Source of the DNA: SB25 sp050180705
Lineage (GTDB): Bacteria; Bacteroidota; Bacteroidia; Bacteroidales; Tenuifilaceae
Length of the DNA stretch: 64,000 nucleotides
Assembly: GCA_050180705.1 (NCBI GenBank)
Contig: JBFXDX010000002.1
Location: 1 to 64,000 of the forward strand
Reading direction: 5' to 3'
Shown one piece after another: positions 44,301 to 53,165 of the stretch. How positions within the stretch are numbered: position 1 is the stretch's first letter; each line of letters starts with the position of its first letter. The notes beneath the pieces were generated by a model. That model made no database searches. It was not told where the DNA came from and saw nothing but the letters and a program-made list of their open reading frames with translations. The position numbers and the translations under genes are program-made.

Positions 44301-47241
44301 TAGAAGTGGAGTCGCACCAAGAAGATATTCCTGCAACATAATACGAACCGGCTATATTTGTCTCGATTAGGTTAAGACTATCCACTGAGGATTTGTTTAT
44401 ATATCCAAATAAACCTACATGCATGGCTGTATCGTTGTTAATATAAAGGCCTGTAATGGCATGTCCGGCACCGTTGTAATGCCCCATAAATTTTATACTA
44501 TCATTGCCAATGGATAAAAATCCTTTGTTGTTATTCCAGAACTTGGTGCTATCTGCGTCAATGTCTGCTGCCTGTATAAAATAATAACCACAATTCCAAT
44601 CCTTGCTGTTTTCTGAAAGCCATTTAAGATCGGAAAGCGATGTGATATAGAAGGGATCAATGCTTGTTCCTGTTCCTCCAGAATATTTTATGGTAAAAGA
44701 TACTACAGCCCCATACGATGTGCCTGCACTATTGGTAGCATATGCTCTGGCATAGTAGGTTGTGTGTTTTATCAAATTGCCAATGGTTACACTGTAGTGC
44801 CCAGTATCCGATACAGCACCAAGATCTAAAGAACTATCAGCTAAGGTGGGTAGCGAATTGGTCGTACTCCAGCAAAATCCATGAGCAGTTACCGGTGATG
44901 TTCCAGCGTATTTTATACTGGCATTGCACGTTGCTGTTGTTTGGGTACCATGGCTTAATGTGCCCGTTACGATTACAGGCCCGGTTATTTGATTAACAAA
45001 ACAAGGGAAACCATCGTTATCAACGCTGCTGAAAGCCCAGCGATCATCGGTTCCGTTTGCCGATTCTCCAATAAGATCCCATCCGGCATCCGCAAATGTA
45101 TTGTAACTTCTCATTTGTTCGGTTGTTAATCCCGTTCCGTGCGTTGTTTCTCCCGGATAAATATCAATATTATAAAAGGAATTATTAGCCATACCCATAT
45201 AGTTTAATCCTCCAGATGTTGATCCGGATGTCAAAATAAGCGTATCGGCGGCATAACAGTTTGTAATCTTAGCAATAGATATTGTCCCAACCAATCCACC
45301 TACAGCATCAGCACCCTTAACCGTTCCTCTTGAATAACAATTCGTAATAAAGCCTGTTGCAAAGCTGCTTCCGACTAATCCTCCCGTCTTTTTGCCATTA
45401 CCCGTTACATTTGCTGAGGAAGAGCAATAAGAAACCTGCGCAAGATTATAACCAATACACCCTCCAACATTTGAAGAATCCCCGTAAACAACACCCGATG
45501 TGGAACTGTACTTAATTGGGCTATAGTTAATACCAACTAAAATACCAACATTATAATTACCAATTACACTATCTGCAGCAACATTTAGCGAATCAAGTTC
45601 GCTTCCTTTTTTTATGTAACCAAATAAACCGACATTATCTGTTGTGGGCCGGTTGATATACAGATTATTTATGAAATGTCCACTTCCATTGTAGTGCCCG
45701 ACAAATGGTTTTTCTTCACGGCCGATAGGAGAAAACCCTTCATCGTTGTTCCAGTTTTTGGTATCTGCAGCATTAATATCTGCCGTCTGTTTAAAATAAT
45801 AGCCATAACCCCAATATAGATTTGTCTCCGATAAGGCTTTTAAATCTTCAAGTGATTGAATTATATATGGATTATTTGCTGTTCCTTCTCCATCGAATTT
45901 AACATGAGTTATGTAAACTTTTGCTTGATTTCCCCAAAGCGTATCGCCTTCGGTAATAACTTCACCCACAGTGTAATACAATGAATCATTAATAGTAGTC
46001 ATGGTGTAAACTCCGTTTGTAACGTTTCCGTTATACAGGCTGTCGATACGGTAAACCAATGCAGCTTGTGCAGTTTCGTAATCAAAGTCGTTGTTGCGCA
46101 AAATTGTATCAAGGTTGCAACTGAAGCCTGTCAGGAATACAGTGTCTGTAAATGCATTGGGAGCATTATTAATAGAAAGAAGTGCTGGATAAGTATTGTT
46201 TTCTCTGATTCCCCAAGTATTACTGAAGTCCCAGCTGGAAAGACAGCTTTTTAGCCTCAAGACTACGGTTGAAAGAGCTGTCACTGTTTGATTGTTATCA
46301 TCTTGACCCAATCCATTGCTCATCTTTGCGGTTTCAGGAGTCCAGTAGCTGCCCGAGATGGTGGAGGCTTCATTAATCCCGATAAAAGCTCCGCTGGAGG
46401 TTTTAGTTCCAGTAACATAGCCGGTACTATACGAGTTTGTTACCGATGAACCGGTGCAATTCCAACCGATAAATCCACCAGTTGTGTCGGCTCCAATAAC
46501 GTTTCCGATATTGTAACAGTTCTCAACAGTTACTGTACTGCTTTTACCGATAAGACCTCCAATGTAGCAAGCACCACTTTGATTTGCTATAATTATCCCA
46601 GAATTGTAACAATTTGCAACCGAGGAGCTATAACAAGCACCTGCTAGTCCGCCGGAAGCATTATTGGAACCTGTAACCTTAGCCGCATTGTAACAATTGC
46701 TGATGGTACTGGTATTAGATACTTTTCCAACAAAGCCACCTAGATCATAACCCGTAGCGTTTGCTGTTCCTGTAGTGAAACAGTCACTTATTGTTGAACC
46801 AGATGCAGATCCAATTAAAATGCCTACTTTATTTAATCCATTTATGGTTGCATTTGTTATCCCAATATTTTTGACAACTGCACCTAATGTAAAACCAAAG
46901 AAACCTAGATTCTCAATTGACGAGCGATTAATGTAAATGTTGTTAATGGTATGGTCTTGACCGTTATAATTTCCAGTAAATTTTGTTGTACTGTTTCCAA
47001 TGGGGGAAAATCCTTCTCCGTCATTCCAGTTTTTTGTATCCGCAGCATCAATGTCTGCGGTTTGAATGAAGTAACTTCCCCACGCACTGCTGGTCTGGCT
47101 TAACCAGGAAAGGTTCTCAAGCAAAACAATCTGGTAGGGATCATCACTGGTTCCACTCCCTTCCGGTTTGCTTGCTGTTTGTGCCATTAGGCTTCCTGCC
47201 GAAAAAAGCATGGCTAGAATAAAAAAATTAAATCGATACAT
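41398..47241 (-). CDS. Giant secreted GLUG/cadherin-like repeat protein with T9SS sorting domain
   Basis: This 1947-residue surface or extracellular protein begins with a signal peptide (FFILAMLFSAGSLMAQ). It contains three blocks of GLUG-type repeats (GGFVGKVSNTSTISNCYN and many variants) forming beta-helix-like stretches, and a fibronectin-III-like segment (HGFCWSTTNSLPTLADSS, YYARAYATNSAGTSYG). At least three almost identical 90-residue cadherin-like repeats follow (SGNNYTVDGTTISP, NDAPILTAVA), then a C-terminal type A sorting domain (LFLYPNPTSDNFRVKG... LKQ). It is therefore a type IX secretion cargo, probably an adhesin or matrix protein. It is a single-gene transcript with its own promoter box and terminator. 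Confidence 0.9.
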   Translation of the reverse strand: MYRFNFFILAMLFSAGSLMAQTASKPEGSGTSDDPYQIVLLENLSWLSQTSSAWGSYFIQTADIDAADTKNWNDGEGFSPIGNSTTKFTGNYNGQDHTINNIYINRSSIENLGFFGFTLGAVVKNIGITNATINGLNKVGILIGSASGSTISDCFTTGTANATGYDLGGFVGKVSNTSTISNCYNAAKVTGSNNASGGLAGACYSSSVANCYNSGIIIANQSGACYIGGLIGKSSTVTVENCYNIGNVIGADTTGGFIGWNCTGSSVTNSYSTGYVTGTKTSSGAFIGINEASTISGSYWTPETAKMSNGLGQDDNNQTVTALSTVVLRLKSCLSSWDFSNTWGIRENNTYPALLSINNAPNAFTDTVFLTGFSCNLDTILRNNDFDYETAQAALVYRIDSLYNGNVTNGVYTMTTINDSLYYTVGEVITEGDTLWGNQAKVYITHVKFDGEGTANNPYIIQSLEDLKALSETNLYWGYGYYFKQTADINAADTKNWNNDEGFSPIGREEKPFVGHYNGSGHFINNLYINRPTTDNVGLFGYIKKGSELDSLNVAADSVIGNYNVGILVGINYSPIKYSSTSGVVYGDSSNVGGCIGYNLAQVSYCSSSANVTGNGKKTGGLVGSSFATGFITNCYSRGTVKGADAVGGLVGTISIAKITNCYAADTLILTSGSTSGGLNYMGMANNSFYNIDIYPGETTHGTGLTTEQMRSYNTFADAGWDLIGESANGTDDRWAFSSVDNDGFPCFVNQITGPVIVTGTLSHGTQTTATCNASIKYAGTSPVTAHGFCWSTTNSLPTLADSSLDLGAVSDTGHYSVTIGNLIKHTTYYARAYATNSAGTSYGAVVSFTIKYSGGTGTSIDPFYITSLSDLKWLSENSKDWNCGYYFIQAADIDADSTKFWNNNKGFLSIGNDSIKFMGHYNGAGHAITGLYINNDTAMHVGLFGYINKSSVDSLNLIETNIAGSYYVAGISSWCDSTSISNCSMTGNISGVLKDNNGFVGGIVGINYIGSNITNCIAKGTISGYRVGGIAGYNYTSVITNCNMTGNVIGSEKTGGIVGSNNFYSEVTNCNMQGSVSGSSKYTGGISGFNYSSITNCKTTGNVSGTTYVGGIVGCSQGNTIKNCVALANITGTSLYIGGFVGFNWSTDISNSSASGDVLGASNYCGGFVGRNDKTATITNCYATGNVTGKSEVGGFSGENYSSSITNCYATGNVSGTLDIGGFTGGSYNGPISSCYSTGSVSGTSYTAGFIGSINSLATISNCYWNTQTSGKSEGYILNSGTIDNLTGLTTAQMKESANFAWGIDTSSVWSIRTDSTYPAFKNIDNAPFAFTDSVSTSASLASLFNNDFDFESIQKNLVKKIDTIYSLKNKIGYNSLAEADVKDSLQIIYRVGERRITEGDTLWGNRTTAIVRFANQAPVCINKDTLTNEDTALKLPFSAFATDPDNDTLLCTIPTPPVNGIVYIRNDSLLYIPNLNFNGNDSIQIAVGDGQYSDTLWVYVTVNPANDAPILSDVALGLTIDEDAYISLNMNNVTASDVDNDALSLMVISGNNYTVDGTTISPNANFNGTLTVPVAVTDGLLNSDTLQMIITVNAVNDAPILTAVASGLNFDEDASISLSLDNITASDVDNDALSLMVISGNNYTVDGTTISPDANFNGTLTVPVAVTDGLLNSDTLQMVITVNAVNDAPILTAVASGLNFDEDASISLSINNVTASDVDNDALSLMVISGNNYTVDGTTISPDADFNGILTVPVAVTDGLLNSDTLQMVITLNAVNDAPVITSKAETTATVGKEYTYAVVATDVDDDVLSYTLSNAPEGMELTNAVISWTPANGTSTSGEVTLTVSDGSLIATETFTISVSEDTGINKGKNESLFLYPNPTSDNFRVKGFEGSAKLYIYSINGMFERTQTVSEDETIDVSGLTTGTHLVKIVTGNGTICKMLLKQ
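41901..42710 (-). repeat. Three near-identical 270-bp tandem repeats inside the giant gene
   Basis: Units at 41901-42170, 42171-42440 and 42441-42710 each begin at GAGCATCATTCACyGCGTTT and differ at only scattered positions. They encode the 90-residue cadherin-like module. A fourth, diverged unit follows. Near identity at the DNA level suggests recent duplication or gene conversion. Confidence 0.9.
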
Positions 47242-47264
47242 TATTAATAGTTTTTATTGACAGG

Positions 47265-47272
47265 CAAAATTA
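47265..47272 (-). promoter_or_regulatory. -7 box (TAATTTTG) of the giant secreted protein gene
   Basis: Exact TAnnTTTG match 23 nt before the ATG on the minus strand, giving a very short leader. No clear -33 TTG. Confidence 0.5.
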
Positions 47273-47687
47273 TTTGTTGTGGAAAGTATTATGCTTATCA
47301 AAGCATTCAAATAAATAGTGCAAACTGATAAGTTTGAATACATCCATACGAGATGGAATGTGGCCTTTCCCTGACAAAGTGTGTTTTTGCCGCTACTCTT
47401 TGTCAAAATGGTTGGTTTTTGTGCACTTCAAGTATCCCGTTTCCCAAAAAGGCTTTTGGATGTAAGCCTAATTGTTGTAACAATGCGTGACCTGAATTAT
47501 AGTGCTAAATTCTTTGGGGTCTACATATGTGTAAAGGGAGATTGGTTAATACTGCAAAAATTTTAAATTCTTATTCAGAATAAACAATTGTAGGTATAAC
47601 GTGTTGTAGTATAATGCGATTTCGGGATTTTATTTTTATATCTGAACCGAATGAGTTTTAACTATAATATTGACTAATCTGAGAAAT
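47273..47687. other. Intergenic stretch between divergent genes
   Basis: This region should hold the promoters of both flanking genes. I see no exact plus-strand TAnnTTTG box. An ORF at 47381-47566 has no recognisable product and is probably chance. Confidence 0.4.
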
Positions 47688-48695
47688 ATGAAAACAAAAA
47701 CAATCACATTAATTATTCTACTTATACTAGGTATACAAAAAGTAATATTTGCCCAGTCAACTCCATTACAATGGCTAGATGTTGAACTTTCTAATTATCA
47801 ATATCCGTATCAGGTTTCTGTTTTACCCTTGCATATTCAGGATCAGAACTTGCAGATGTCTTATATGGATGTTAAACCTGATAATTATAATGGGAAAAAT
47901 ATTGTGCTTTTACACGGGAAGAACTTTAATGGAGCATACTGGAAAACTACCATCGAGGCTTTAGCCAAGGAGGGCTTTCGGGTAATTGTTCCAGATCAGA
48001 TCGGTTTTGGGAAATCATCAAAACCAAATTATTTCCAGTACACATTTCAGCAGTTAGCTCAAAATACAAAAACATTACTGGATTCATTGCATATAACAAA
48101 AACGGCAGTACTGGGACACTCTATGGGTGGTATGCTGGCAACTCGTTTTGCATTAATGTACCCAGAAACTACAGAAAAGTTAATTTTAGAAAATCCTATA
48201 GGTCTTGAGGATTGGAAACTTAAAGTGCCCTATAGACCTATAGAGTGGTGGTACCATGATGAACTTAAGAAGAATTATGAAAGCATTAGAAACTATCAAC
48301 TTAAAAACTACTACGATAATAAATGGCAACCAGCGTATGACGAGTGGGTGAATCTTTTTGCTGGTTGGACTTTAAACTCTGACTATAAAATTATAGCATG
48401 GAATTCGGCATTGACCTATGATATGATTTTTACACAACCCGTTGTGTATGAGTTTAAGAATGTTAAGGTTTCTACGCTTTTAATTATTGGGACAAGGGAT
48501 AGAACTGCTCTTGGTAAAGCATTTGTTTCGCCTGAGGTGGGAAAAACTATGGGACTTTATAATCTATTGGGAAAAGAAACTCAAAAGGCAATTCCTAATG
48601 CAGAATTAGTTGAATTGGAAAATGTAGGACACTTGCCTCATATCGAAAAATTTAATGCTTTTATAGTTCCATTGATATCGTTCTTAAATAAGTAA
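47688..48695 (+). CDS. Secreted alpha/beta hydrolase
   Basis: This 335-residue hydrolase has a signal peptide (LIILLILGIQKVIFAQ) and a complete catalytic triad: Ser in GHSMGG, Asp in GTRDRTA and His in VGHLPH. The oxyanion region HGKNFNG lies after strand 3. It resembles haloalkane dehalogenase-like or esterase members of the superfamily that act in the periplasm. ATG 47688 is chosen because residues before it (MTNLRN) only extend the signal. It is monocistronic and followed by a strong terminator. Confidence 0.88.
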   Translation: MKTKTITLIILLILGIQKVIFAQSTPLQWLDVELSNYQYPYQVSVLPLHIQDQNLQMSYMDVKPDNYNGKNIVLLHGKNFNGAYWKTTIEALAKEGFRVIVPDQIGFGKSSKPNYFQYTFQQLAQNTKTLLDSLHITKTAVLGHSMGGMLATRFALMYPETTEKLILENPIGLEDWKLKVPYRPIEWWYHDELKKNYESIRNYQLKNYYDNKWQPAYDEWVNLFAGWTLNSDYKIIAWNSALTYDMIFTQPVVYEFKNVKVSTLLIIGTRDRTALGKAFVSPEVGKTMGLYNLLGKETQKAIPNAELVELENVGHLPHIEKFNAFIVPLISFLNK

Positions 48696-48720
48696 CAGTT
48701 ATTTATATACGCAGGAGGGT

Positions 48721-48779
48721 TCACCGCTGTCGCTCGATTGTTTCTAAAGTCGAGAGGCGGCTTGGGTGAACTTTTTTGT
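48721..48779 (+). terminator. Two-part hairpin terminator
   Basis: The outer stem GTTCACC/GGTGAAC encloses an inner CTCGA/TCGAG hairpin and is followed by TTTTTT. It lies 26 nt after the hydrolase stop. Confidence 0.85.
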
Positions 48780-48889
48780 TGAAGCCAGTCCTCTTTTTTC
48801 ATTGTCAATAAACCGCTATTTTAAATACTAACTTTTTTATTATTCATATATTTCTGTTATCTTGTATTGATATATAGAGTCTTACGCAT

Positions 48890-50428
48890 ATGCTCGTAAA
48901 AACATTCGGTAGTGCAGTTCATGGCATAAAGGCTACAACAATTACCATTGAGGTTAGCGTATCGAAAGGAATAAATTTCTTTTTGGTTGGTTTGCCCGAT
49001 AATGCCGTGAAGGAGAGTCAGCAGCGAATAACCTCGGCGCTAGAAACTAACGACTTTAAGTTTCCCAAAAAGCGAGTGGTTATTAATATGGCTCCTGCCG
49101 ATATTCGTAAGGAGGGTGCTGCTTACGACTTACCGTTGGCGGTTGGTGTTCTTGCTGCATCGGAGCAAATAAATAGCGAAATGCTTTCGGAGTATGTTGT
49201 CATGGGCGAACTCTCGCTCGATGGAACAGTGCAGCCTGTTAAGGGTGTTCTGCCAATTGCCATTCAGGCACGCGAGGAGGGTTTTAAGGGTTTTATTGTT
49301 CCCAAACAGAATGCTCGCGAAGCTGCTGTGGTGAATAATTTGGACGTATACGGTGTTGAATCTATTAGAGAGGTTGTCGACTTTTTTAATGGGTGTGGAA
49401 GCCTTGAGCCAACAGTAGTTAATACTCGCGAGGAGTTTTTTGTTCACGCCAATGCTTATGATGTAGATTTCGTTGATGTAAAAGGGCAGGAGAATGTGAA
49501 GCGTGCATTGGAGGTTGCTGCGGCTGGTGGCCACAATATTATTATGATTGGTCCTCCTGGTGCTGGAAAAACAATGCTGGCCAAACGGTTGCCAACAATT
49601 ATTCCGCCACTCACTTTGCGTGAAGCTTTAGAAACAACAAAAATTCATTCCGTTGCTGGTAAAATTGATCGTGAAACATCTCTTATGACCCGGAGGCCCT
49701 ATCGTTCTCCACATCATACTATTTCTGATGTTGCGTTGGTTGGTGGTGGTCAATATCCTCAACCGGGTGAGATATCGCTTGCCCATAATGGGGTGCTTTT
49801 TTTGGATGAGTTGCCCGAGTTTAAGCGAACAGTTCTTGAGGTTATGCGTCAGCCGTTGGAGGATAGGGTGATTACCATTTCGCGAGCCAAATTCTCGGTG
49901 GAGTATCCTGCCAGTTTTATGCTGGTGGCATCGATGAATCCTTGCCCATGCGGTTATTACAATCATCCCGAAAAGGAGTGTGTTTGTTCGCCGGGTGTTG
50001 TACAAAAGTATTTGAATAAGATTTCAGGCCCGTTGCTCGATAGAATTGATATTCACGTTGAGGTTATTCCTGTTCCGTTCGATAAGTTGTCGGGTGCACC
50101 TCCTTCCGAAAGTAGCGATACAATAAGGTTGAGGGTTGTTAAGGCTCGTCAAATTCAGGAGGAACGATTTGTTGAGTGCAAAGGCGTTTACTGTAATGCC
50201 CAAATGTCTTCGAAGTTAATTCGAAAGTATTGTCAGATTGATGATGCTGGAAATGCATTGCTGAAAACAGCAATGGAACGACTTGGCTTATCGGCAAGAG
50301 CCTACGATCGAATTCTGAAGGTATCGCGTACCATTGCCGATTTGGATGGCTCTTTGTCTATTCAACCTCAGCATCTAGCCGAGGCTATACAGTATCGTAG
50401 CTTGGATAGAGAGAATTGGGCTGGATAG
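48890..50428 (+). CDS. YifB/ComM-family Mg-chelatase-like AAA+ ATPase
   Basis: This 512-residue cytoplasmic ATPase has an N-terminal Lon-protease-like fold domain (residues 1-165), Walker A GPPGAGKTMLAKRLP, Walker B VLFLDELPEF, the family segment HHTISDVALVGGGQYPQPGE, and a Cys-rich NPCPCGYYNHPEKECVCSP loop. ComM/YifB proteins are helicases that promote branch migration and recombination during natural transformation, though the role outside competent species is less sure. The C-terminal helical lid (LSARAYDRILKVSRTIADL) is intact. This is a widely conserved gene with normal GC, marking core genome. Confidence 0.94.
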   Translation: MLVKTFGSAVHGIKATTITIEVSVSKGINFFLVGLPDNAVKESQQRITSALETNDFKFPKKRVVINMAPADIRKEGAAYDLPLAVGVLAASEQINSEMLSEYVVMGELSLDGTVQPVKGVLPIAIQAREEGFKGFIVPKQNAREAAVVNNLDVYGVESIREVVDFFNGCGSLEPTVVNTREEFFVHANAYDVDFVDVKGQENVKRALEVAAAGGHNIIMIGPPGAGKTMLAKRLPTIIPPLTLREALETTKIHSVAGKIDRETSLMTRRPYRSPHHTISDVALVGGGQYPQPGEISLAHNGVLFLDELPEFKRTVLEVMRQPLEDRVITISRAKFSVEYPASFMLVASMNPCPCGYYNHPEKECVCSPGVVQKYLNKISGPLLDRIDIHVEVIPVPFDKLSGAPPSESSDTIRLRVVKARQIQEERFVECKGVYCNAQMSSKLIRKYCQIDDAGNALLKTAMERLGLSARAYDRILKVSRTIADLDGSLSIQPQHLAEAIQYRSLDRENWAG

Positions 50429-50432
50429 TGTT

Positions 50433-51257
50433 CTACTTAATCCAACTTTTACGAATTAGTGTGTAGGTAAACTCATTTCCCCATTCGCCAATGGCCTTTT
50501 TGCAAAGTCCCATAAAATCGTTATATTCAGTAATTCTTGCAAAAACCTGGCATCCTGCCGACCATTTATTCACAAAGGTAGATTCTCCTGTTGGTGACGA
50601 ACGATGTATGTTTATTCCAAAAAATCCTGTTTGCTCTTTGCCCGAGGCAAAGTCGAGTTTGCCATCGCGGTTAAAATCGCGAATTACTGTGAGGGGTTTC
50701 GATTGTACCAATGCCTCGTACTTCCCTTGATGTTTTCCTAGCCTGTATGCTTTTGAGTATTGCCCTTCCTTAAGAATTGCGGTTCCCGCATCACTAAGAG
50801 GATCGATAAGGTAGCTGAGTCCAGGGTCGGTTGTTATCTTGTACTTCTTTAATGTCCATCTGTTTTCGAATCGCCAGAAAACCCACATCTCATCGTCGAA
50901 TCTGTTGGGTTCGGCGTTATCGTTTCGCAAACCAACAATATTGAGGTTGTAGTTTTTCGAATCACCCCTAAAAACCTTATGGTTTAGCCTATCAAGCGTA
51001 TTGCAGATTTTTTTAACATCGTCGGGGACAATTTCCACAGGCCCACTCGTTTTTACCTCTTGCGGTTGCGATTGCTTTTGATTTAGATCGATAGTTTTGT
51101 TCCGTTGCTTAATTTTGCCTAAATCAAAAAGGTTAAACCTGTTTGCCGCATCCATAACGCTTTCGCCAGGTTGGGTTATAATCCTGTTGCTATTCGATTT
51201 TAGAAGTTGCTTTAATGAGCCTAGTCCTGTATAATCGTCGATATCCATATCTGGCAT
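50433..51257 (-). CDS. YkuD-like (L,D-transpeptidase-motif) protein in a DUF2589 operon
   Basis: This 274-residue protein lacks a signal peptide. Its C-terminal part carries GFFGINIHRSS (His218), and 18 residues later WSAGCQV (Cys236), matching the His...SxGC arrangement of YkuD-type L,D-transpeptidases and related peptidoglycan enzymes. The segment TVIRDFNRDGKLDF resembles an EF-hand-like calcium loop. The N-terminal 100 residues have no family I recognise. The gene starts 4 nt after the stop of the preceding gene. Without a secretion signal, such an enzyme may be released by another route, as with contractile or lysis devices. Moderate confidence for the enzyme class. Confidence 0.68.
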   Translation of the reverse strand: MPDMDIDDYTGLGSLKQLLKSNSNRIITQPGESVMDAANRFNLFDLGKIKQRNKTIDLNQKQSQPQEVKTSGPVEIVPDDVKKICNTLDRLNHKVFRGDSKNYNLNIVGLRNDNAEPNRFDDEMWVFWRFENRWTLKKYKITTDPGLSYLIDPLSDAGTAILKEGQYSKAYRLGKHQGKYEALVQSKPLTVIRDFNRDGKLDFASGKEQTGFFGINIHRSSPTGESTFVNKWSAGCQVFARITEYNDFMGLCKKAIGEWGNEFTYTLIRKSWIK

Positions 51258-51261
51258 GGCT

Positions 51262-51780
51262 TTATGGTTTTACATCGTTCAATAAATTCTGGGTGACAGT
51301 ATCTGTCGGTTTGTACTCTGCTTTCACAGAGCCATTCTCGAAGCGTTTAACGTTGATTTCGAATTGAAAGGAGCCTTCTTCGTCTTGCGAGGCAATGTCG
51401 AATATGGTTGGTGAGTGTAGTGCCAATCCACTTTTTCCGCGTAGAACCCTGAAAGCAAGTTTTATTCGCTGCAATAAACTTTTTGGATGAGGCTTAATGC
51501 GGAACGAAAGTTTAACCTCATTTAAGCTCAGGTATCGTTTTTCGGCAAATCCAATGTGTATATCTGGATTAATAAGGTTGCCCTGCGGACGGTACTCACC
51601 AAATTTTTTCCATGCATCAACTTGGGCTTGGTGCATGCTCATATCTGCTTTTATAACTTCTTGCAGGATATGAGCAGCCAAGCCTTTTACCTGTTCTTTC
51701 GCCAAAAGGTCTTCTTTACTGTCCTCCATATCGAATAAATTATCTCTGGATGCTTTTCCACAATTGGCCATTTCATCCAT
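51262..51780 (-). CDS. Operon protein of unknown function beside DUF2589 genes
   Basis: This 172-residue soluble protein lacks a signal peptide. Its N-terminal third is helical and acidic (EDSKEDLLAKEQVKGLAAHILQEVIKADMSMHQAQV). The rest is beta-rich, with KLSFRIKPHPKSLLQR and a second SFQFEINVKRFENGSVKAEY strand pair that parallels the C-terminal half of the two upstream DUF2589 proteins. It may be a distant third member of that family. It is spaced 40 nt from the preceding gene and 4 nt from the next. Confidence 0.65.
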   Translation of the reverse strand: MDEMANCGKASRDNLFDMEDSKEDLLAKEQVKGLAAHILQEVIKADMSMHQAQVDAWKKFGEYRPQGNLINPDIHIGFAEKRYLSLNEVKLSFRIKPHPKSLLQRIKLAFRVLRGKSGLALHSPTIFDIASQDEEGSFQFEINVKRFENGSVKAEYKPTDTVTQNLLNDVKP

Positions 51781-51820
51781 TTGAAACCCCTGCTGAATTC
51801 AACCTCAGGAACTTCTACGC

Positions 51821-52420
51821 TTATGAGTTTTTTACTGGAATGTTGATGTTTTCAACCATAGCATTGATTATTTTTTCTAATCCAGCTGGTAGTTGAGTTT
51901 CGCTCACATGTAGTTTAATTTCGAGACTACCGCCACGGTTAGCCACATTCTCGGTATTTCGGCTATGCTCAATGGAACCAGTTAAACTTGCCTCTACAAA
52001 TTTCGATAGAATACCCTTGGTGGCTACCTTCAAATCGGCATTTTGCTTCGAGCCTTCAGTTTCCTTGTAAACCTGAGATATGTTGTAGTTGAACGAAACG
52101 CTTAACGAATCAAAATTGAGGTTAGGAATTTTTACCACCGAAAGGAGTGGTACAGATATCTTCTTGTCAACTTCGGTAATTTGACCAGACGCATCTGTTT
52201 GATTTACTTTTAAGGTAAATTCAGCGGTTTTGTCTTTTATTGATTCAATAAAGTTGAGTGTTGTACTTGCAGCAGCCTTATGGGCTTCAATTGTGGTTAG
52301 CAAGGGAGTTGCAATAATAAAATCCAAAGGGATTTTTTCGAATTCAGCAGGAGATACTACCGATGGAGAAACCGTATTGTTGGTTGTAGTAGTATCAACG
52401 CCATCATTAGTTTTAGCCAT
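51821..52420 (-). CDS. DUF2589-family protein
   Basis: This 199-residue cytoplasmic protein fits DUF2589. A short hydrophobic helix (LDFIIATPLLTTIEAHKAAASTTLNFIESI) is followed by a beta-sandwich with paired strands (KISVPLLSVVKIPNLNFDSLSVSFNYNIS and GSLEIKLHVSETQLPAGLEKIINAMVENI). The function is unknown. It is the second gene in a four-gene minus-strand operon, 31 nt after a related gene, so the two may form a hetero-oligomer. Confidence 0.8.
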   Translation of the reverse strand: MAKTNDGVDTTTTNNTVSPSVVSPAEFEKIPLDFIIATPLLTTIEAHKAAASTTLNFIESIKDKTAEFTLKVNQTDASGQITEVDKKISVPLLSVVKIPNLNFDSLSVSFNYNISQVYKETEGSKQNADLKVATKGILSKFVEASLTGSIEHSRNTENVANRGGSLEIKLHVSETQLPAGLEKIINAMVENINIPVKNS

Positions 52421-52451
52421 GTTTTAAAGTTTTAAATTAGTAGTTGAATTA

Positions 52452-53165
52452 TTAGTTATTATCAATCTTGTTGCTAATTCCAACATTATTCGTTAGCGAG
52501 GTCAAAAGTTTATCTAGTCCATATGGCATTTCAGTTGCGCTAACGCTAACCTCAATTTGAATGGTTTTCTCGCTCGATTCGTTTTTGGCAAATTCGCCAC
52601 GAATACTTTTAGGGTCAATAAGGTACCAGGGTCTTTTCTTTTCGGCTCCATTTGCAGTGCCCATTTGGTTGTAATCCTTTGTGCTGGACGATACGCTGAG
52701 GTTGAACTTAAACTTTGCATTGTCTACCGCCAAAGGTTTAATGGGAAGTAGTGCTAGGTTCGGTATAAAAATGCTTGAACTTTTTCCGTTACTGTCCAGA
52801 AAATCGAATTTTTGGAAGTATAAATCGTCCCATCTCTGTTTTAAAGTCCAGAGTTCTTCGGTTTCCACTTGAGAAAGATTTCCTTCTGCAATTTTCTTTT
52901 CTTCCAGAACCTTTATCCTTTTTTTTGCTGCTTTTTCTTCGTCAATCTCTTTAATAATAGGGTCATTTTCTGGGTTTTGTTTTAAGATTTCAATCTCTCT
53001 CTCGGAGTATTTATGCCGAAAACCCATTTGCAGAATGAAGTTTAGGAATGCCCTTGCAGCGTGTATTTGTGCTTCGAATATTCCATTTAGGGGAGCAAGT
53101 AAAGCCGCGGAGAGTGTTATTTCGTCCTTGTTTTCTTGGTTTTGGCTAACATTTTTTTCGTCCAT
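52452..53165 (-). CDS. DUF2589-family protein with charged insertion
   Basis: This 237-residue relative of the next gene has the same plan. A helix AALLAPLNGIFEAQIHAARAFLNFILQMGF leads to strands SSIFIPNLALLPIKPLAVDNAKFKFNLSVS and the ending QIEVSVSATEMPYGLDKLLTSLTNNV. A charged insertion (EEKAAKKRIKVLEEKKIAEGN) separates them. There is no signal peptide. It is the first gene of the operon. The operon promoter could not be placed with confidence. Confidence 0.78.
   Translation of the reverse strand: MDEKNVSQNQENKDEITLSAALLAPLNGIFEAQIHAARAFLNFILQMGFRHKYSEREIEILKQNPENDPIIKEIDEEKAAKKRIKVLEEKKIAEGNLSQVETEELWTLKQRWDDLYFQKFDFLDSNGKSSSIFIPNLALLPIKPLAVDNAKFKFNLSVSSSTKDYNQMGTANGAEKKRPWYLIDPKSIRGEFAKNESSEKTIQIEVSVSATEMPYGLDKLLTSLTNNVGISNKIDNN

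Noticed and set aside
47381..47566. Small plus-strand ORF between the giant gene and the hydrolase
   Set aside because: No promoter, signal or recognisable motif; probably chance in an open AT-rich spacer.
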